Shown here one piece after another: positions 1 through 13,000 of a stretch of 60,000 bases of DNA. Each line of letters starts with the position of its first letter. Position 1 is the stretch's first letter. The stretch is taken from assembly GCF_008831285.2 (NCBI RefSeq), contig NC_045138.2, positions 31,407,934 to 31,467,933 on the forward strand. The letters run 5' to 3'. Under the pieces are notes generated by a model. The model was not told the DNA's origin and did not search any database. It saw nothing but the letters and a program-made list of their open reading frames with translations. The position numbers and the translations under genes are program-made. The stretch is from Nymphaea colorata (lineage: Eukaryota > Streptophyta > Magnoliopsida > Nymphaeales > Nymphaeaceae).

Positions 1-193
1 GCCCTTTCAGTTTATTCTTTTTATTTGTTTGCTGTTTCTGAGCTTCGCTTCTCCTCAATTTCTTAACTTTTTAGTGTTTCTCTCTCACCATATTTAACCT
101 GGTTTGGGTCTCATAATTCAAGTTGTTTTAACTTATTTAATGATATAAAGTTGGAGGGACACTTATTTAAAAATACTCAAATTTGGTGGGGCA

Positions 194-234
<41 letters not shown>

Positions 235-1345
235 ATAAATATTTAAGATTCTTATTTAAAAATAAGAAACTTTTAAGAGGTTGTAGGTAACTACTACACA
301 AGTCACTATGTAGCTACACCACTGCTAAACATTGTGCACTGATAGCCATGTAAGGCAATCAGCATGATCAGGTTATATGTCGTTAACCTAAGTCGGAGTA
401 AAACAACCAATGCATGACAGAGCGAGGACTTTTTCGTTGCAAGGGTCGAACTATAGTTTCAAATTTTTAATTGTGGCGAAAAAAGAATTTTTCAAATTTT
501 TTATACATGTTAAAACTAAATTTTTTGAACTTTACATTTACAATTTTTAATTTTTAAAAATTTGAAGAGGGCCAAGGCCCTTGCGGCTCCCTCCCCCCTT
601 CCCGAGCCAACGTGCCTTCAAGATAAGCTACTCATACTTCATCATTTCTCATGGTTTTGTGCACTTAAGTCACATGGATATTTAGGTAATATCTCCATGG
701 GTGTGCCATAGCTAGTCCTTACTTAAAGTGGATACTTAATTGGATACATTTGGATACTTATTAGATCAAAGTTGATTCAAACTATTTAATCTTATTTAAC
801 TTAATTTTTTAACTCAATTTGTATTTTGTTTTTTAGAGTTATTGTTTATTAACGTGTAATATTTTTATTTGTATCACTTGTTTATTTTAATGTTGTTTTC
901 ATTTGATCTTTTATGATATTTTACACATACACAATATATATATATATATATTAACTTACCATACCATGTACCTCCATTTTCCCACATTTTCTAAAGTTAC
1001 CATGCTTATATTTGTATCTTCATGCCGGTATCGATGTGACTTAATTCCGCACATTTAGTCATATTTTAGAACAATTTTGCTTGTCCTAGCCAAGCTTTTA
1101 GATGGATTGAGTGGACATGGATAATGGATCGCCAAATATTGGTCCAACCACGGTTGGTATTGGTCAATTGGATCACTTAACTGAAATGATCGACTCGGTT
1201 TGTATAAACCAGTTGCAAGATCATTTTAAGAAGCGTAGTTTTTTCGGATTTTTTTTTTCAGAATGCACCTAACTTTTTTTTTCAGCAAACCAATAAATGA
1301 AAACATACGTTTTAATGATGTTAAAAGATACACCTTACAATTGTG
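1..1345. other. Intergenic DNA, no gene seen
   Basis: AT-rich spacer with no open frame that resembles a protein. It holds an (AT)n run at 199-231 and a short one near 935-952. The segment around 420-615 is A/T-rich and ends in a GGCCAAGGCCC-like word followed by a C-rich patch, a layout often seen in decayed plant hAT-derived repeats; this assignment is only a suggestion. Confidence 0.5.
199..231. repeat. (AT)n microsatellite
   Basis: Uninterrupted alternating TA of about 33 bases. Confidence 0.9.
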
Positions 1346-1353
1346 ATATAAAC

Positions 1354-1703
1354 CCTAGTCACAAATAACATTTTGAAGTTTCAAATGGCAATGTTTTTTT
1401 TTTATATAATATGGTGATCTTGAAAAAACGAAAAAAATATGGTTAATTTTTAAAAAATTTAAAAAATTAAAAATTAAAAAAATAAAAAAAAATAAGTGAA
1501 AAACTAATAAACAAACATCATATATTTAAAACAAATAAAAAATAGAAAATAAAAAAAAACTATTTGACATTAAAAAACTGAAATGGAAAAAGTGAAAAAA
1601 AACACGTTAAATAAAAACGCGTTTTTTTTAATGTTTTTTTTAAACGATCATTTAATTTATCAAGTTTTTATAATAAAAAAAACATGTTTTATATATACAT
1701 TGT
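1354..1703. mobile_element. MITE family A, copy 1 (diverged)
   Basis: About 350 bp, A-rich in its left half and T-rich in its right half, opening with CCTAGTCACAAATAAC, which matches the terminal repeat of the better copies at 7529 and 10702. Internal words shared with those copies include a TTTGACATTAAAAAACT core followed by GTGAAAAA. The right border is approximate and no target-site duplication is visible. It encodes no protein. Confidence 0.6.
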
Positions 1704-1802
1704 TTGCCATGAAAAAACAAAACAATTGAGGTTCTTGTGAGAGAAGATGCATGAGAGGTAAGAACTATGCTTAATTTAAAGTACCATGGATAAATAGATG
1801 AT

Positions 1803-3155
1803 GTGGTGCCCCGAGGCGCATATTTTCAAATGGACGCGTCATGCAAATACATTGGCACTGAATCTCATCATGCAGATATATTGCGCTTCACTCAGCTTTT
1901 GTCGCCTCTTGATTCAAACTTACTGAAGTTGGTAGTCGAAAGATTAATCATTTCTTCATTCTTTCAAGTTGTTCTGTCGAATATATGTGACAAGGTTGAT
2001 TCAAACTTGGTAATAAGCCTAGTTGAGATTCACAATGTTACACAGTTCCATCTTATGGATTAACCAGAAAAGTAAAAGAAAAGATAGTTACTGGCAAAAA
2101 GTCTATAGAAACAGGCATCTGATACAGGTGTTTCTGTTAACTCGAGTTCAAGATTTGATGAACATTCCTTTGGTTGCTTCTGTCGGTTGTTTCTGTAAAA
2201 AGCTTGCGACCTACCATCCTTTGCAGACTAGCTGCCAATTTAGCTCTTGGAGAAAGAGAGCAACACCAACCACGGACTACTTACTTATACAGAGAGATCG
2301 ATTGCCCGGTAATCATAAGATAGTGGAACGCCACCTACCAACGCTTGATGAATTGATTTCATCCAGAGATTCTCACAACGTGGCCTGCTTGGTGGCTGTT
2401 CTTTTCAGACTATGGCACTCCAGACTTCTTGTCGTGTGATGAAGGACCCATTAAGAGGTAAGCTCCTCGTCATCAGAAAGAACAGAAAGAAATGCTTTCA
2501 TCTGTTCTTAAATAGTCGTTTTCTGATCGTTGGTGGCTCAATTATGTGAAAAATCGTGCATATCCAAGTCGATGGCACCTCTCACTCTCTCTCATTGTTC
2601 TGATAAAGCAGAGAATGCAATAACCTTTACTGGTTCTTCTCTGGTAGGCGCATCCAGTAAAGCCTCAGTAGCTCGGTGATGCAGAAGCCACTAGTGGGGT
2701 GCAGGTTGTATCTTAGGAAGTGAAGCAGAGGGAGGTGTATCTGATGCCGGACAATAATAGAAACCTCCATTGTCGCAACTTTAATCATGGTATGGAGAAG
2801 TTTTTGCTCCAAATTGGAAAGAAGTTCAACCCCAGGAGGTTTTATCTGGCTCCTTTCACAGGTGATGCATAAACATGTTGCATTACTTGAAGACAATTGA
2901 GCCTTTAAGTGGATGCTCCACAAACTCTGCTTCTTTTTTGGAACTTTCCTTTCTTTTGCCATATCCTCGCGCTTGTTAGCGTCATTGATTTGCTCATCAG
3001 CCACCATTTGTTTGGAAATGGGGAGAAAGGTCATGCGTTGGATGAAAGAAGTCACTGTTATTCTACTGCAGACAATCCATCGTTCTCACCTTTCAAATCT
3101 TTCGAAAGGAGAAAGTGATCATGGATGGTCGAAGAAAGAACACCGAAGCTACTGA
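1803..3155. other. ORF-rich patch of unknown nature (possible decayed gene or non-coding transcript)
   Basis: This stretch is less AT-rich than its surroundings and holds several overlapping open frames of 69 to 142 codons on both strands (for example 1803-2063 and 2023-2439 on +, 2627-3055 on -). None gives a protein I recognise, and no single frame persists across the patch. Runs of plausible coding composition around 2200-2450 are interrupted by stops. It could be a worn-out gene fragment, exons of an unknown gene, or a non-coding transcript; I cannot choose. Confidence 0.2.
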
Positions 3156-3159
3156 GGTC

Positions 3160-5780
3160 AGAGAGAGATACGGATTTTAGCAATTCTCTCGCGGTGTTTG
3201 TTTGGGATTGATGGAAGAGTTTCAGCGTAAGATTGATACTCCTAAAGTACTCGATAAGAAAAATTTGGTGTTTTCCGAGTGCATGTTGATCAAAAATATA
3301 TTGTTCAAAACATAATGTTAGTATGAAAAGTACAATGTTTTTCTTTCAAGGAATGTAATTAAAATTTGTCTGTTAGATATAAAAGCAACATTCTTATATC
3401 ATATTCACTTGGACAAGAACCTATGGTATTATCAGATTATGCGTTTGAAGAATGTATCTGGCAAACAAACATCATGTTCTTATTATCAGATACGTTATTA
3501 TGGATGAGTGAAAGGATTACAACCCACTTCATCAAAATTGAAATGGAGAGATGTTGCCTTCTGCGGTGCTTTTGCTCCGGCCAGTTGCACTATGCCCCTC
3601 GAGACAATCAAATATCAAGTCCATCTTCTCAAATTATTACATCTTGCAATGTTCTTGATTGTGTAACATGGCTCACCTTTGTTTGAGTGTGGAAAACACC
3701 TTGTCCAAACCATGCACATAAACCCACATTTTCTGACTTTCTATTGTTATAAACTTTCGGTGGACAAACAAAACAAAATATTTACAAGAGGGAAAAGATC
3801 GGCATTGCTGACCTTTAACCATGAATCACAAAGGATTGACTCAACCCTTGCAGAGCCAAAAAGATCTGAAGAAAGATGTTAAGAGTTAAGCTTTACAAAC
3901 AAAGTCGTGGTTAGCTATAGTATTCGATCCTTAACAAATCTACCAAGTTCACACCACCGGCTCCCTCTCATTTTGATGTTAATGTTTAACCATTCTTCAT
4001 TAAGCTTTCTTCTCGTAGTTACAAATTACTTGGTTCTTAGAAAATAGAAGGGTGAAGCACCTGATTCGAGTCACGAGACGACGCTGATGGGCTGCCCGAT
4101 ACGCTCACAAAACGATGATTCGTCTCGGATCTCAATATTTAACGTTCAGTTTATTTGTCATTTGTAATTTCAAACTAAAAAGATGTGTTTTCTTCACCCT
4201 TTTTCCTCCAACTAGTCTTACTAATTGCCGTCATGCCGTCTGCTAGCATCAAAATATGTATAATATATAAACGGGGGCCTGATTTTTTTTTTTTTTTTTC
4301 TTTGTGAAAATCATACACCGTAGAGAATGGCTGCATACGTCACCCACTTTGCGCTTTAGACAAACACCAATTCGAGAAAACAGTATTCCATTATTTTGAA
4401 ATCCACTGTTTCTCTCAAACAGTAGGGCTTGAAACTTCAGATCAGCCTCGAATCTTAGATTCGTAGTTATCATGGATAACTATTATTTTAGTTTTCTATG
4501 GGAAAATATCTGCTCCCATTGTAATCCTCATTAGCCAATACATATAAAATTATATATTGTTTTTGAATCTAAGATTTGTGTACTTCTCCATCTAAATTTG
4601 GATGAAAAAAAAAATTGGCCTTTCACAGCACATCGGGGTGTTTAATCATACCAGCATATAAAATGCATCGAACAGCCGTAATTAGATGAAAAGACCCCAA
4701 AGATTTCAGCTCCTCCCCTCCTGAATCTGACTGACATCAAATTATCTAGAAATAACGTATAGCACATGCATGAGTACCGGTGGTGGCTCTGTTGATTATA
4801 ATAAAGGTGAAATCAGTTTTGCAACTTTTTATCAAAGCAGCGTAAATATTTGCATGTATATATATATTCGCGTTTCTAGCGAGATTTTTAGCATGGCTTA
4901 GCCTTGATTTGATCTGTTCATGTCGGTTTGCTCGGTGATACGTGTGTTATTACGTATCGGCCCATAGAGTTTCGCCGTTTTAGTTTTGTGAATTAAAAAT
5001 AATTTAGCATTTAAAAATTAAATTTAAAATAGAAAGTAAAAACTTCCGTCAGCCTTCTGGCTTATCGGCTACGTATTAATACGTATGCACTGACAACACT
5101 CATTTTTATATATACGGCATGTATAAAGAATTTAAAAAAAAATATTGGATAAGATGAGGGTGTTTAGGTAATTGGAACAAGTAGAAACTAACTTCCTCTC
5201 TCCGGCTCTCGCCAATCGATGTATAGCGTAACTGGTTGAACTAAAAGCATGTTAATGGTAGAGTTAGGTTCGATTTGAATGTAGGCATTTGTGGTTGATG
5301 TTTCAAATAAGGGTTGTGTGACCGTAGCATGGTGAACCGCACAAGTTTAGCTAGAATTATATCATGTAAAAAAAATTAATGATCACAGTTTTAAGCATTT
5401 ACCTTGACGGCGAATGTAACATTGCATATACATAAATTTTTGTCATTTTTAAAATATACAAAAATATAAATGTCATTTTTAAAATGAATAATTTTACTAA
5501 TTTCTAAAATACTTCATCAAAATTAACAAATCCGTCTAACTCTTCTAAGTTTTTTGTCGCATATGTTTTCAATTGAAAAAAAAACAAAAAACTGTTAAAT
5601 CTTTGACTTGAAAACGGACTCCACTCTGGCTCGATCGACTAGAACAAGCCAAAATCATTTCTGAAGGTAGATCGGAACAGAAACCCAATTCAGGCGACTC
5701 TGGTTGGGAAGACAACTCAATGGATATGGACCCCCGCTCCGGTTTTAGGAGTATCATCAGAACCGTCCGTACAGTCGGGG
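3160..5780. other. Intergenic DNA, no gene seen
   Basis: AT-rich, with only short scattered frames on either strand. A T-homopolymer lies at about 4285-4300. I see no gene, RNA gene or clear transposon border here. Confidence 0.5.
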
Positions 5781-5939
5781 ATTAGAGATCCAACGGCTGG
5801 GATGCTCCCAAGCCACCAAAAAACCGCTCCGGCCTTCGCTGACGGAGGGTCCGGAAAGTGGTCCCGGATGGACAGGTCACCATCTTACGTGGCATTTCAG
5901 TTCCCTCTGACGTCTATTATCATATCATGGTTGACCTTT

Positions 5940-6050
5940 CTTTTCTCATCCATCCAATGGTCTCCTCCCACGTCAGCGTGTGGGGGCTACATCCATCCTC
6001 GCTGCCACGCATAAATATCCCGTCTTCCCTTGCGGTTTTCACGAACCCAA
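5940..6050 (+). promoter_or_regulatory. Putative core promoter of the sulfate transporter gene
   Basis: A TATA-like word ATAAATA at 6011-6017 lies about 240 bases before the start codon and is followed by a CT-rich leader (about 6050-6235), the usual plant 5' UTR composition. ACGT-core words (CACGTCAGCGTG) lie at about 5969-5980. GTCTC at 5960-5964 is the reverse complement of the GAGAC core of the sulfur-responsive element known from Arabidopsis SULTR1;1, but a 5-base match is expected by chance. Confidence 0.4.
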
Positions 6051-6255
6051 ACTAACTCTCTCCTTCTCTCCTCCTCCTCCTCCTCTTCTCTCTCTTTCTC
6101 TTTCTCTTATCTAGCCGACCTTCTGGCCTTATTGTTTGTTTTGGGAAACATTGCTCTTGCTGAACAGTTTTTTTCCTGTCTTTCTCATTCTCTCTCTCCC
6201 ACTCTTGCTCTCTCTCTCGAAGACTCGCTCTACAGGTCGGATAAGGAGAGAAGCC

Positions 6256-9200
6256 ATGACCAAGAGAGGGGAGAGGGAGAAATGGGCGCCGGCGCCGCCG
6301 AGGGGGTTCGGCGAGGCGATGCGGTCGTCGTTGAAGGAGACATTCTTCCCCGACGACCCTTTCCGGCAACTGGAGGGCCGGTCATTCTGCCGGAAAATGG
6401 CATTCGTGATGAAGTACTATTTCCCGATACTGGAGTGGGGGCGCAGGTACAGCATGGGGATGCTGAAGAGCGACCTCATCTCCGGCATCACAATAACCAG
6501 CCTCGCCATCCCCAGGGCATCAGCTACGCCAAGTTGGCCAACATTCCCCCCGTCGTCGGCCTCTGTGAGTAACTAGCTTTCGTAATATGCTCTCTCGCTC
6601 TTGGGACGTTTGTGAAAAGAAGGCGCACTTACTCAATCAAAATTTCTCATTCCTTCCTCTAATAACTAATAAATTTCATATTGCTCAAATAACGGAAAAG
6701 GTAAGCGTTTTGGTTCATTTTTATAATAATATTGAATTGTTTTATTTATCTGTGCTCCAGAACAAATTTATAGAAAAATTGTCAAGTGTCTTATGAATTT
6801 GCTCCTACATTTGAAGCCAATACATGTTGCCATACTGAGTTCTTGCAACGAAGAGACACACAACGCTTTCACTGTGGTTTTAATGGAAGCCAACGGAGTT
6901 TTCTCAAACATGTACGGCGGAAAATTAAATATTCTAAAATCTGAGGGGGACCATATGCAATTTTTTCACGTGACAATTTCAACCAGCAATTGACGCCCCT
7001 TCGTCATTGCCGGCGTTCATCCGTCCACGGAAACCGTCATGCTATTGCGAAAAGACTCTTCTACCCTTTTCAAAAAGAAAAAGGTTTTAAGTAGAGAACA
7101 GAAAAAAGATCACGTGGATTTTTTAAAAAAATATATATTTATTCTTTTTTAGTAAGTGTGTGGTGGCATGCACGTGCCTGTGCAGGCAAATGCCGTTAAT
7201 AGTTAAATAACGTTAAATTCTAGTTAACAAATTAAAGTTGTGCAGATTCGAGTTTTGTGCCTCCGCTCGTCTATGCAATGCTGGGAAGCTCCAAGAACCT
7301 GGCCGTTGGGACCGTGGCTGCGGCTTCTCTGCTCATGTCCTCCACACTGAGTCAGGTGGCTTCGCCCACGGAGGAGCCATCCCTCTATCTCAGCCTCGTC
7401 TTCACCTCCACCTTCATCTCAGGCGTCCTCCAGGCTGCTCTCGGCATCTTCAGGTACGATCTGATCAGGTTTCAAATGAATCCGAACTGGGTTGGCTGCG
7501 AGCTTTATAAGTTCATGCCACTTTCACCCATACTTACAAATATCTTTTTAGAGTTTTAAACGACGAGGTTTTTATCGGGTATAATAAGATCAGCTTGAAA
7601 AAAATATGGTAAATTTTAAAAAATTTTAAAAAACTAAAAAGAAAGGAAATAACATAAATAAGAAACTAATAACAAACATCAAAGGATAAGTAGATTTGCA
7701 ACAAATAAAAAAAAACTGTTTGACATTAAAAAACTAAAAAAACGTGAAAAATGCATTTTTTCCATTTTAAATGTTTTTTCAGAAAAGCTCACTTTTTAAG
7801 TTTTGAATGAATTTATCGTACTTTTTTGTGTTTTTTTCAAAAAAAAAAAAGACGTGTGTTTTGAGACTATGCTTTCACCCAATAAAAGGGCTGAATCCTC
7901 CATCTTTTTTTTAACCCTTCAAGACAACCAAACCTGATTTTGGTGCTTGCTTCTGCTATGCTTCAACTTAATTAACACTAGTTACATGAATTTGGATTCA
8001 AATTTAGAATTGAACCTAATAAGAGATTTGGATCCTTATAGAATCTTAAATGGGTTTTGGTTTTAGTATTAGTTGTGCACCCTCTGGCTAGCTAGAATTG
8101 TTCATTGAGCAAACTAAACAAAAAACATTTAAGAATATTGGGAAAACGGGGTTTATGTATTTCTATGATCTGCTTCTTAAAGATTGATCATATCAGGATT
8201 GTTGGAGCTCAAAGTTTAATCATGCCAATTGTTTTCCTTATTTCGCTGTGTTGGTAGGCTTGGGATATTGGTAGACTTCTTCTCGCATGCAACCGTCGTC
8301 GGATTCATGGGAGGGACGGCCATAATCATCATTCTTCAACAGCTCAAGGGCTTGCTTGGATTGGAACACTTCACTCATAAAACCAATGTTGTTTCCGTGA
8401 TGCAGTCCGTCTCCTCTCAAACTCATGAGGTAGGTACATATTTCTTTCTATCTCTTCTCCTTGCTCGAGGGGCATAGCTTAGCTGGTCGGTTAAGAGGTG
8501 CCAAATGGGTCATGTCGCTTGGTCGGTTCCATTGACCTTTTCGTGACAAATATACAAAGATAATGATTTTCTTGATAACCTTAAGCGTGAATTTAAGTGC
8601 TTGAAGAATTGAAATTGTTTATTGATTTATCTCTAATTTCATCTTTATAATGCGCTACATTTTCATGTTATCCGTTTCATTTGAGAAACTGGAAGAAAAT
8701 CAAGTTTCCAACCGCTTCATCTAAGTTCCTAATCTCAATTTGAAACATTATTATCTCGAAGTTTGTGACCTTGACTAAGCTTCTTCTTCCTAAATGATTT
8801 TATGTTTATTCTGTCTAGCTCAATGGTTATTTTGTGTAGATATGTACTAATTTGTTTGCTCTGTTGGCTTGCAGTGGAGATGGGAGACTGCTGTTATAGG
8901 AATCACGTTCCTTCTCTTCCTCTTAACAACACGCTACATAGTAATGATCAAGCAGAATCCATTTCTTTTTTTGGTTCAGTTTCGATAAAGTACATGTTAT
9001 ATCACATGGGTAGGCGGAAGCAATGCTCGTGTCCTATCTTTTGGTCCGAATCTTGAAATATTATTTTGTAAGAATTGGAAGCAAAGTGCAGACAAACTTT
9101 CATTGTTAATCACTAAAAATGAAGTAATAATCTTAGTATCAATGAGAGATTTGAAAACATGGACCATATTGAAATCCACTCCGATGATCAAAATCACTTT

Positions 9201-9968
9201 GTAATAGCAGTAACAACCTATTTGAATACCTTTTCCAATTTAGAACTTGAAACGGATGCATCACAGTTGTGGAGCCACATGTGGGCAGTTGCCCACACCA
9301 GCTCTTTAAAATTTTATTATTTTTACATTGAAAATTTTAATATTCACTTTTATATCTATATAGGTGCCCCTGCAGATATGAGTATTTATAAATGAATGCC
9401 CCTCGAGCCAATTTTTCTAGCTAAACCACTGATGCACCAAATGCATAGAGTGACATTCTTTACGATCATGTAGTCCGGGAAAGTTGGTGCATTCATCATC
9501 AACACCATTCTTTCCATTAGGAAATGTTTGATTTAGGTATCTAACTTTTGATTGCAATTCAAAAACAGACCTAATCACATTTCTGATTTTCTTGACAGAG
9601 ATTTCACTTTTGCAGACATCTTCAAGTTGGAAAAGATTATGTGATCAATGATTTATGAAATAAATTGTTAATTAAGTTGGCAAGCTATCTGTTATGCCAC
9701 ATGGATACCGGGAGTACCCAAGTCGTTCGGATTTTCTGGCCATATGGATTTAATGGTTCAAACGATTTCATTTTCAAAAAAAGTTTATATAAAGTTGGCA
9801 AGCTATCTGTTATGCCCACATGGATACCGGGAGTAGCCAAGTCGTTCGGATTTTATGGCCATATGGATTTAATGGTTCAAACGATCTCATTTTCACTCGT
9901 AAGGATTGTATGATAAATCATGATAGACAATTGAAAGAAAAACAATGATAAAAATATGGACATTTTTG

Positions 9969-10028
<60 letters not shown>

Positions 10029-13000
10029 TACTAAAAAGCTAAAACTTCATATATGGTGGCAGTGAGAAACAAGTTGATGGCTGAGAGCACACATTTAGAA
10101 ATCAAACCATGATAGTTTTCTTTTTAGTAGTTAAGAGAAAGGATGCGTATTAATAATGGTTTGGTATTGATATCTTGGAAAATGAATTGCAGAGTATAAG
10201 GAGGAAGCGATTATTTTGGATTTCAGCCATTTCTCCTTTGGCATGTGTGATACTGGGAACCACTTTCGTGTACTTCACTCATGCAGAGAAGCACGGGGTT
10301 CCAATCGTAAGTGCGCTTTTCTTAATCTTTTTCCTCCTTCCATCCAAAACACGGCATCATGAACAAATGTCCTTATGGTCACAATTTCTTCTTATATTCG
10401 TGAGTGAGCTTGTTCGAGCCAGTTCGAGTCGGGCCCGAGTTGGTTGACTTGTTGTGCTGCCTTATGCTTAAAGGGAGTGAGTTTCACCATTATTTTTCTC
10501 TAGTACAACACTTTATGTCACATGGGTATGGGGTGCAGATGCTGCTAGAAGTGCCAATGAAGGTGTAGTAATTTAAAGAGAAATAATTAACCATGGGTGT
10601 ATATATATATATATAATAGTCTTATTTATTTATGTATATTTACATTTCATTTATTACAAACATTTGTTCTAGAGATATTTTAGTAGGATGTACATTTAAA
10701 GCATAACCACAAATAACGTTTCAACTATTAAACAGTGAAGTTTTTCTCGGGCATGATACGGCGACCTTGAAAAAAATGAAGAAATATGATCAATTTTTAA
10801 AAATAAAATAAAAACTAAAAATAGAGAGAAAATAAAATAAATAAGAAACTAATAACAAAAACATCAAAAGATAAGTAGATTTGCAACAAATAAAAAATAA
10901 AAATAAAAAGAATGTTTGGCATTAAAAAATGAAAAAAGTGAAAAAATGCATTAAAAATGTGTTTTTTTAATTTTTAACATTTTTTTCAAAAAAACACATT
11001 TTTTAGTTTTAAACGGTAATTTAATTTATCACATTTTTTGCGTTTTTTAAAAAAAAATCAAGTTTTTTGTGATAAGGATTTAAAGTTGTCAATTTTGATT
11101 TAATTTTGGCTCTTGTTGATGTCAGGACATGCTCCCCTTTATACAGAGTCCATTAATCAGCCAGGTTTTGCTTTTTGCAGGTTGGACAGTTGAAGAAAGG
11201 ACTGAATCCCTTGTCCATATCAGAACTGAAATTCGAGTCCAAATACTTGGGTGCCACATTAACATCTGGGTTGGTAACAGGCTTTCTCGCCTTAGCGGTA
11301 AGAAAGTTTGCCTCTTATTTAACTGAATTCTGCACTTGGGTGATCCGGTGTGAGGTTGAATGGGAGATTTTTCCACTTTAATGGTCTCAATGATTTGGAT
11401 CCATCTCTATGTTTGGATCTGAATTTTGATCCGGATTGCTTCTATCGGTACCTTATGTTTGAACTTTTTTCATCAACTAAAACTGAATAACAAGTAATAT
11501 AAGCATTTATATACATTTAGTAAACTTTGTGTGTTATTTTACACTTCAAAAAATAACAAACTTTAGTATTCAGCACCAATATATGACCAAAAAGACATGT
11601 AATTAGTTGACGATATATATACATATATATATATATATCAAACCGAGATGGCACCGACACTAACTAACATTGGCAGCACTGAAAGGCCGGCATTATCCGG
11701 TAGGGAGGAATTCAGAGAAACTGCTGCTCAGAATGAATCATTTGCAGACTTGCCCATTCGATTAAGTACTGAATCAAGTGGCCATAAAAATTGGGTTCTC
11801 CCACACCAGGATATTATGAGTGTCGGAATCTTAGCAATTCCGATTTCGGCCGGGGTTTTAGCTATAAATCGTTCCGGTTATTTGTAGTCTGTTCTAATTG
11901 CTACTGATAATACAGGAAGGCATTGCTGTCGGAAGAAGCCTTGCCATCTTCAAGCACGAACAAATTGATGGTAATAAAGAGATGATTGCTTTTGGGATGA
12001 TGAACATTGTCGGCTCCTGCGCATCTTGCTACTTGACAACAGGTTCCTCTCTCTCTCTCTCTCTCTCAGTGGCTTACAGGAATCACTAGGCAAGGACTTG
12101 CATAATGTATTTCAGGCTGAAGCCATCTCAGTAAATTGCATGTTGATGCATGTCTTTTTCAGCTGTACATATCTGCTTGATTGCACTGTTTCTTATACTA
12201 GGCCCTCTGCAACTTTTCAGGGCCATTTTCGAAATCGGCTGTGAACTACAATGCCGGTTGCAGAACGGCAGCTTCTAATGTTGTCATGGCCATCGGCATG
12301 ATGCTCACGCTGCTATTTCTGACACCGCTCTTCTATTACACTCCATTGGTGGTGCTATCAGCAATCATAATTTCCGCCATGCTCGGCCTGATCAAGATAA
12401 AGGAAGCTTATCACCTCTTCCGCGTCGACAAATTCGACTTCTGCATCTGCATGTCCGCTTTCTTTGGAGTCGTCTTTGCTAGCATGGATGTAGGCCTCAT
12501 GCTCTCCGTAAGTCTGCCAACCGATCTTCGCTATCGTAAATCAGTGGATCCTTAATTCTTGATCTAGACAGATTCAGTTTGTCATGTGAATGTGATGTTA
12601 CACAGCAGACTGGAAATTGACAAGTTGATAATCTTCTTTTTTAAATTCTCTTTTTCCTTTACAGATTCATGAAATCAGTAAATTTAGGTTGGGCAGTTTT
12701 CATTCGCTTGCCGTAGAACACTAAAAATCTGCAGCTGAGTATGTTTAAGGGCTCACATAAATCTCATTCTTGTGAGAAATTCTCACATTGTCACAAATTC
12801 TTTTTCGAGTATAAAACGGAACTGAAAGGTTTTTCTCAGGTACAGGTATCGTTTGGCCAAGTTGATAATCTCGGGAAAATCTTGGTAAGTTTTTAAAAAT
12901 TTAAAAAACTAAAAGTGAAGCGTGAAGAATGTGAAATTAAACTTCTGTCAATTAAAAAATTGAAAAAACGTGAAAATGCAAAAAATGAAAAAAGAGAGAA

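Noticed and set aside
8469-8540. tRNA gene
   Set aside because: Only an A-box match; no cloverleaf, anticodon arm or acceptor stem can be formed.
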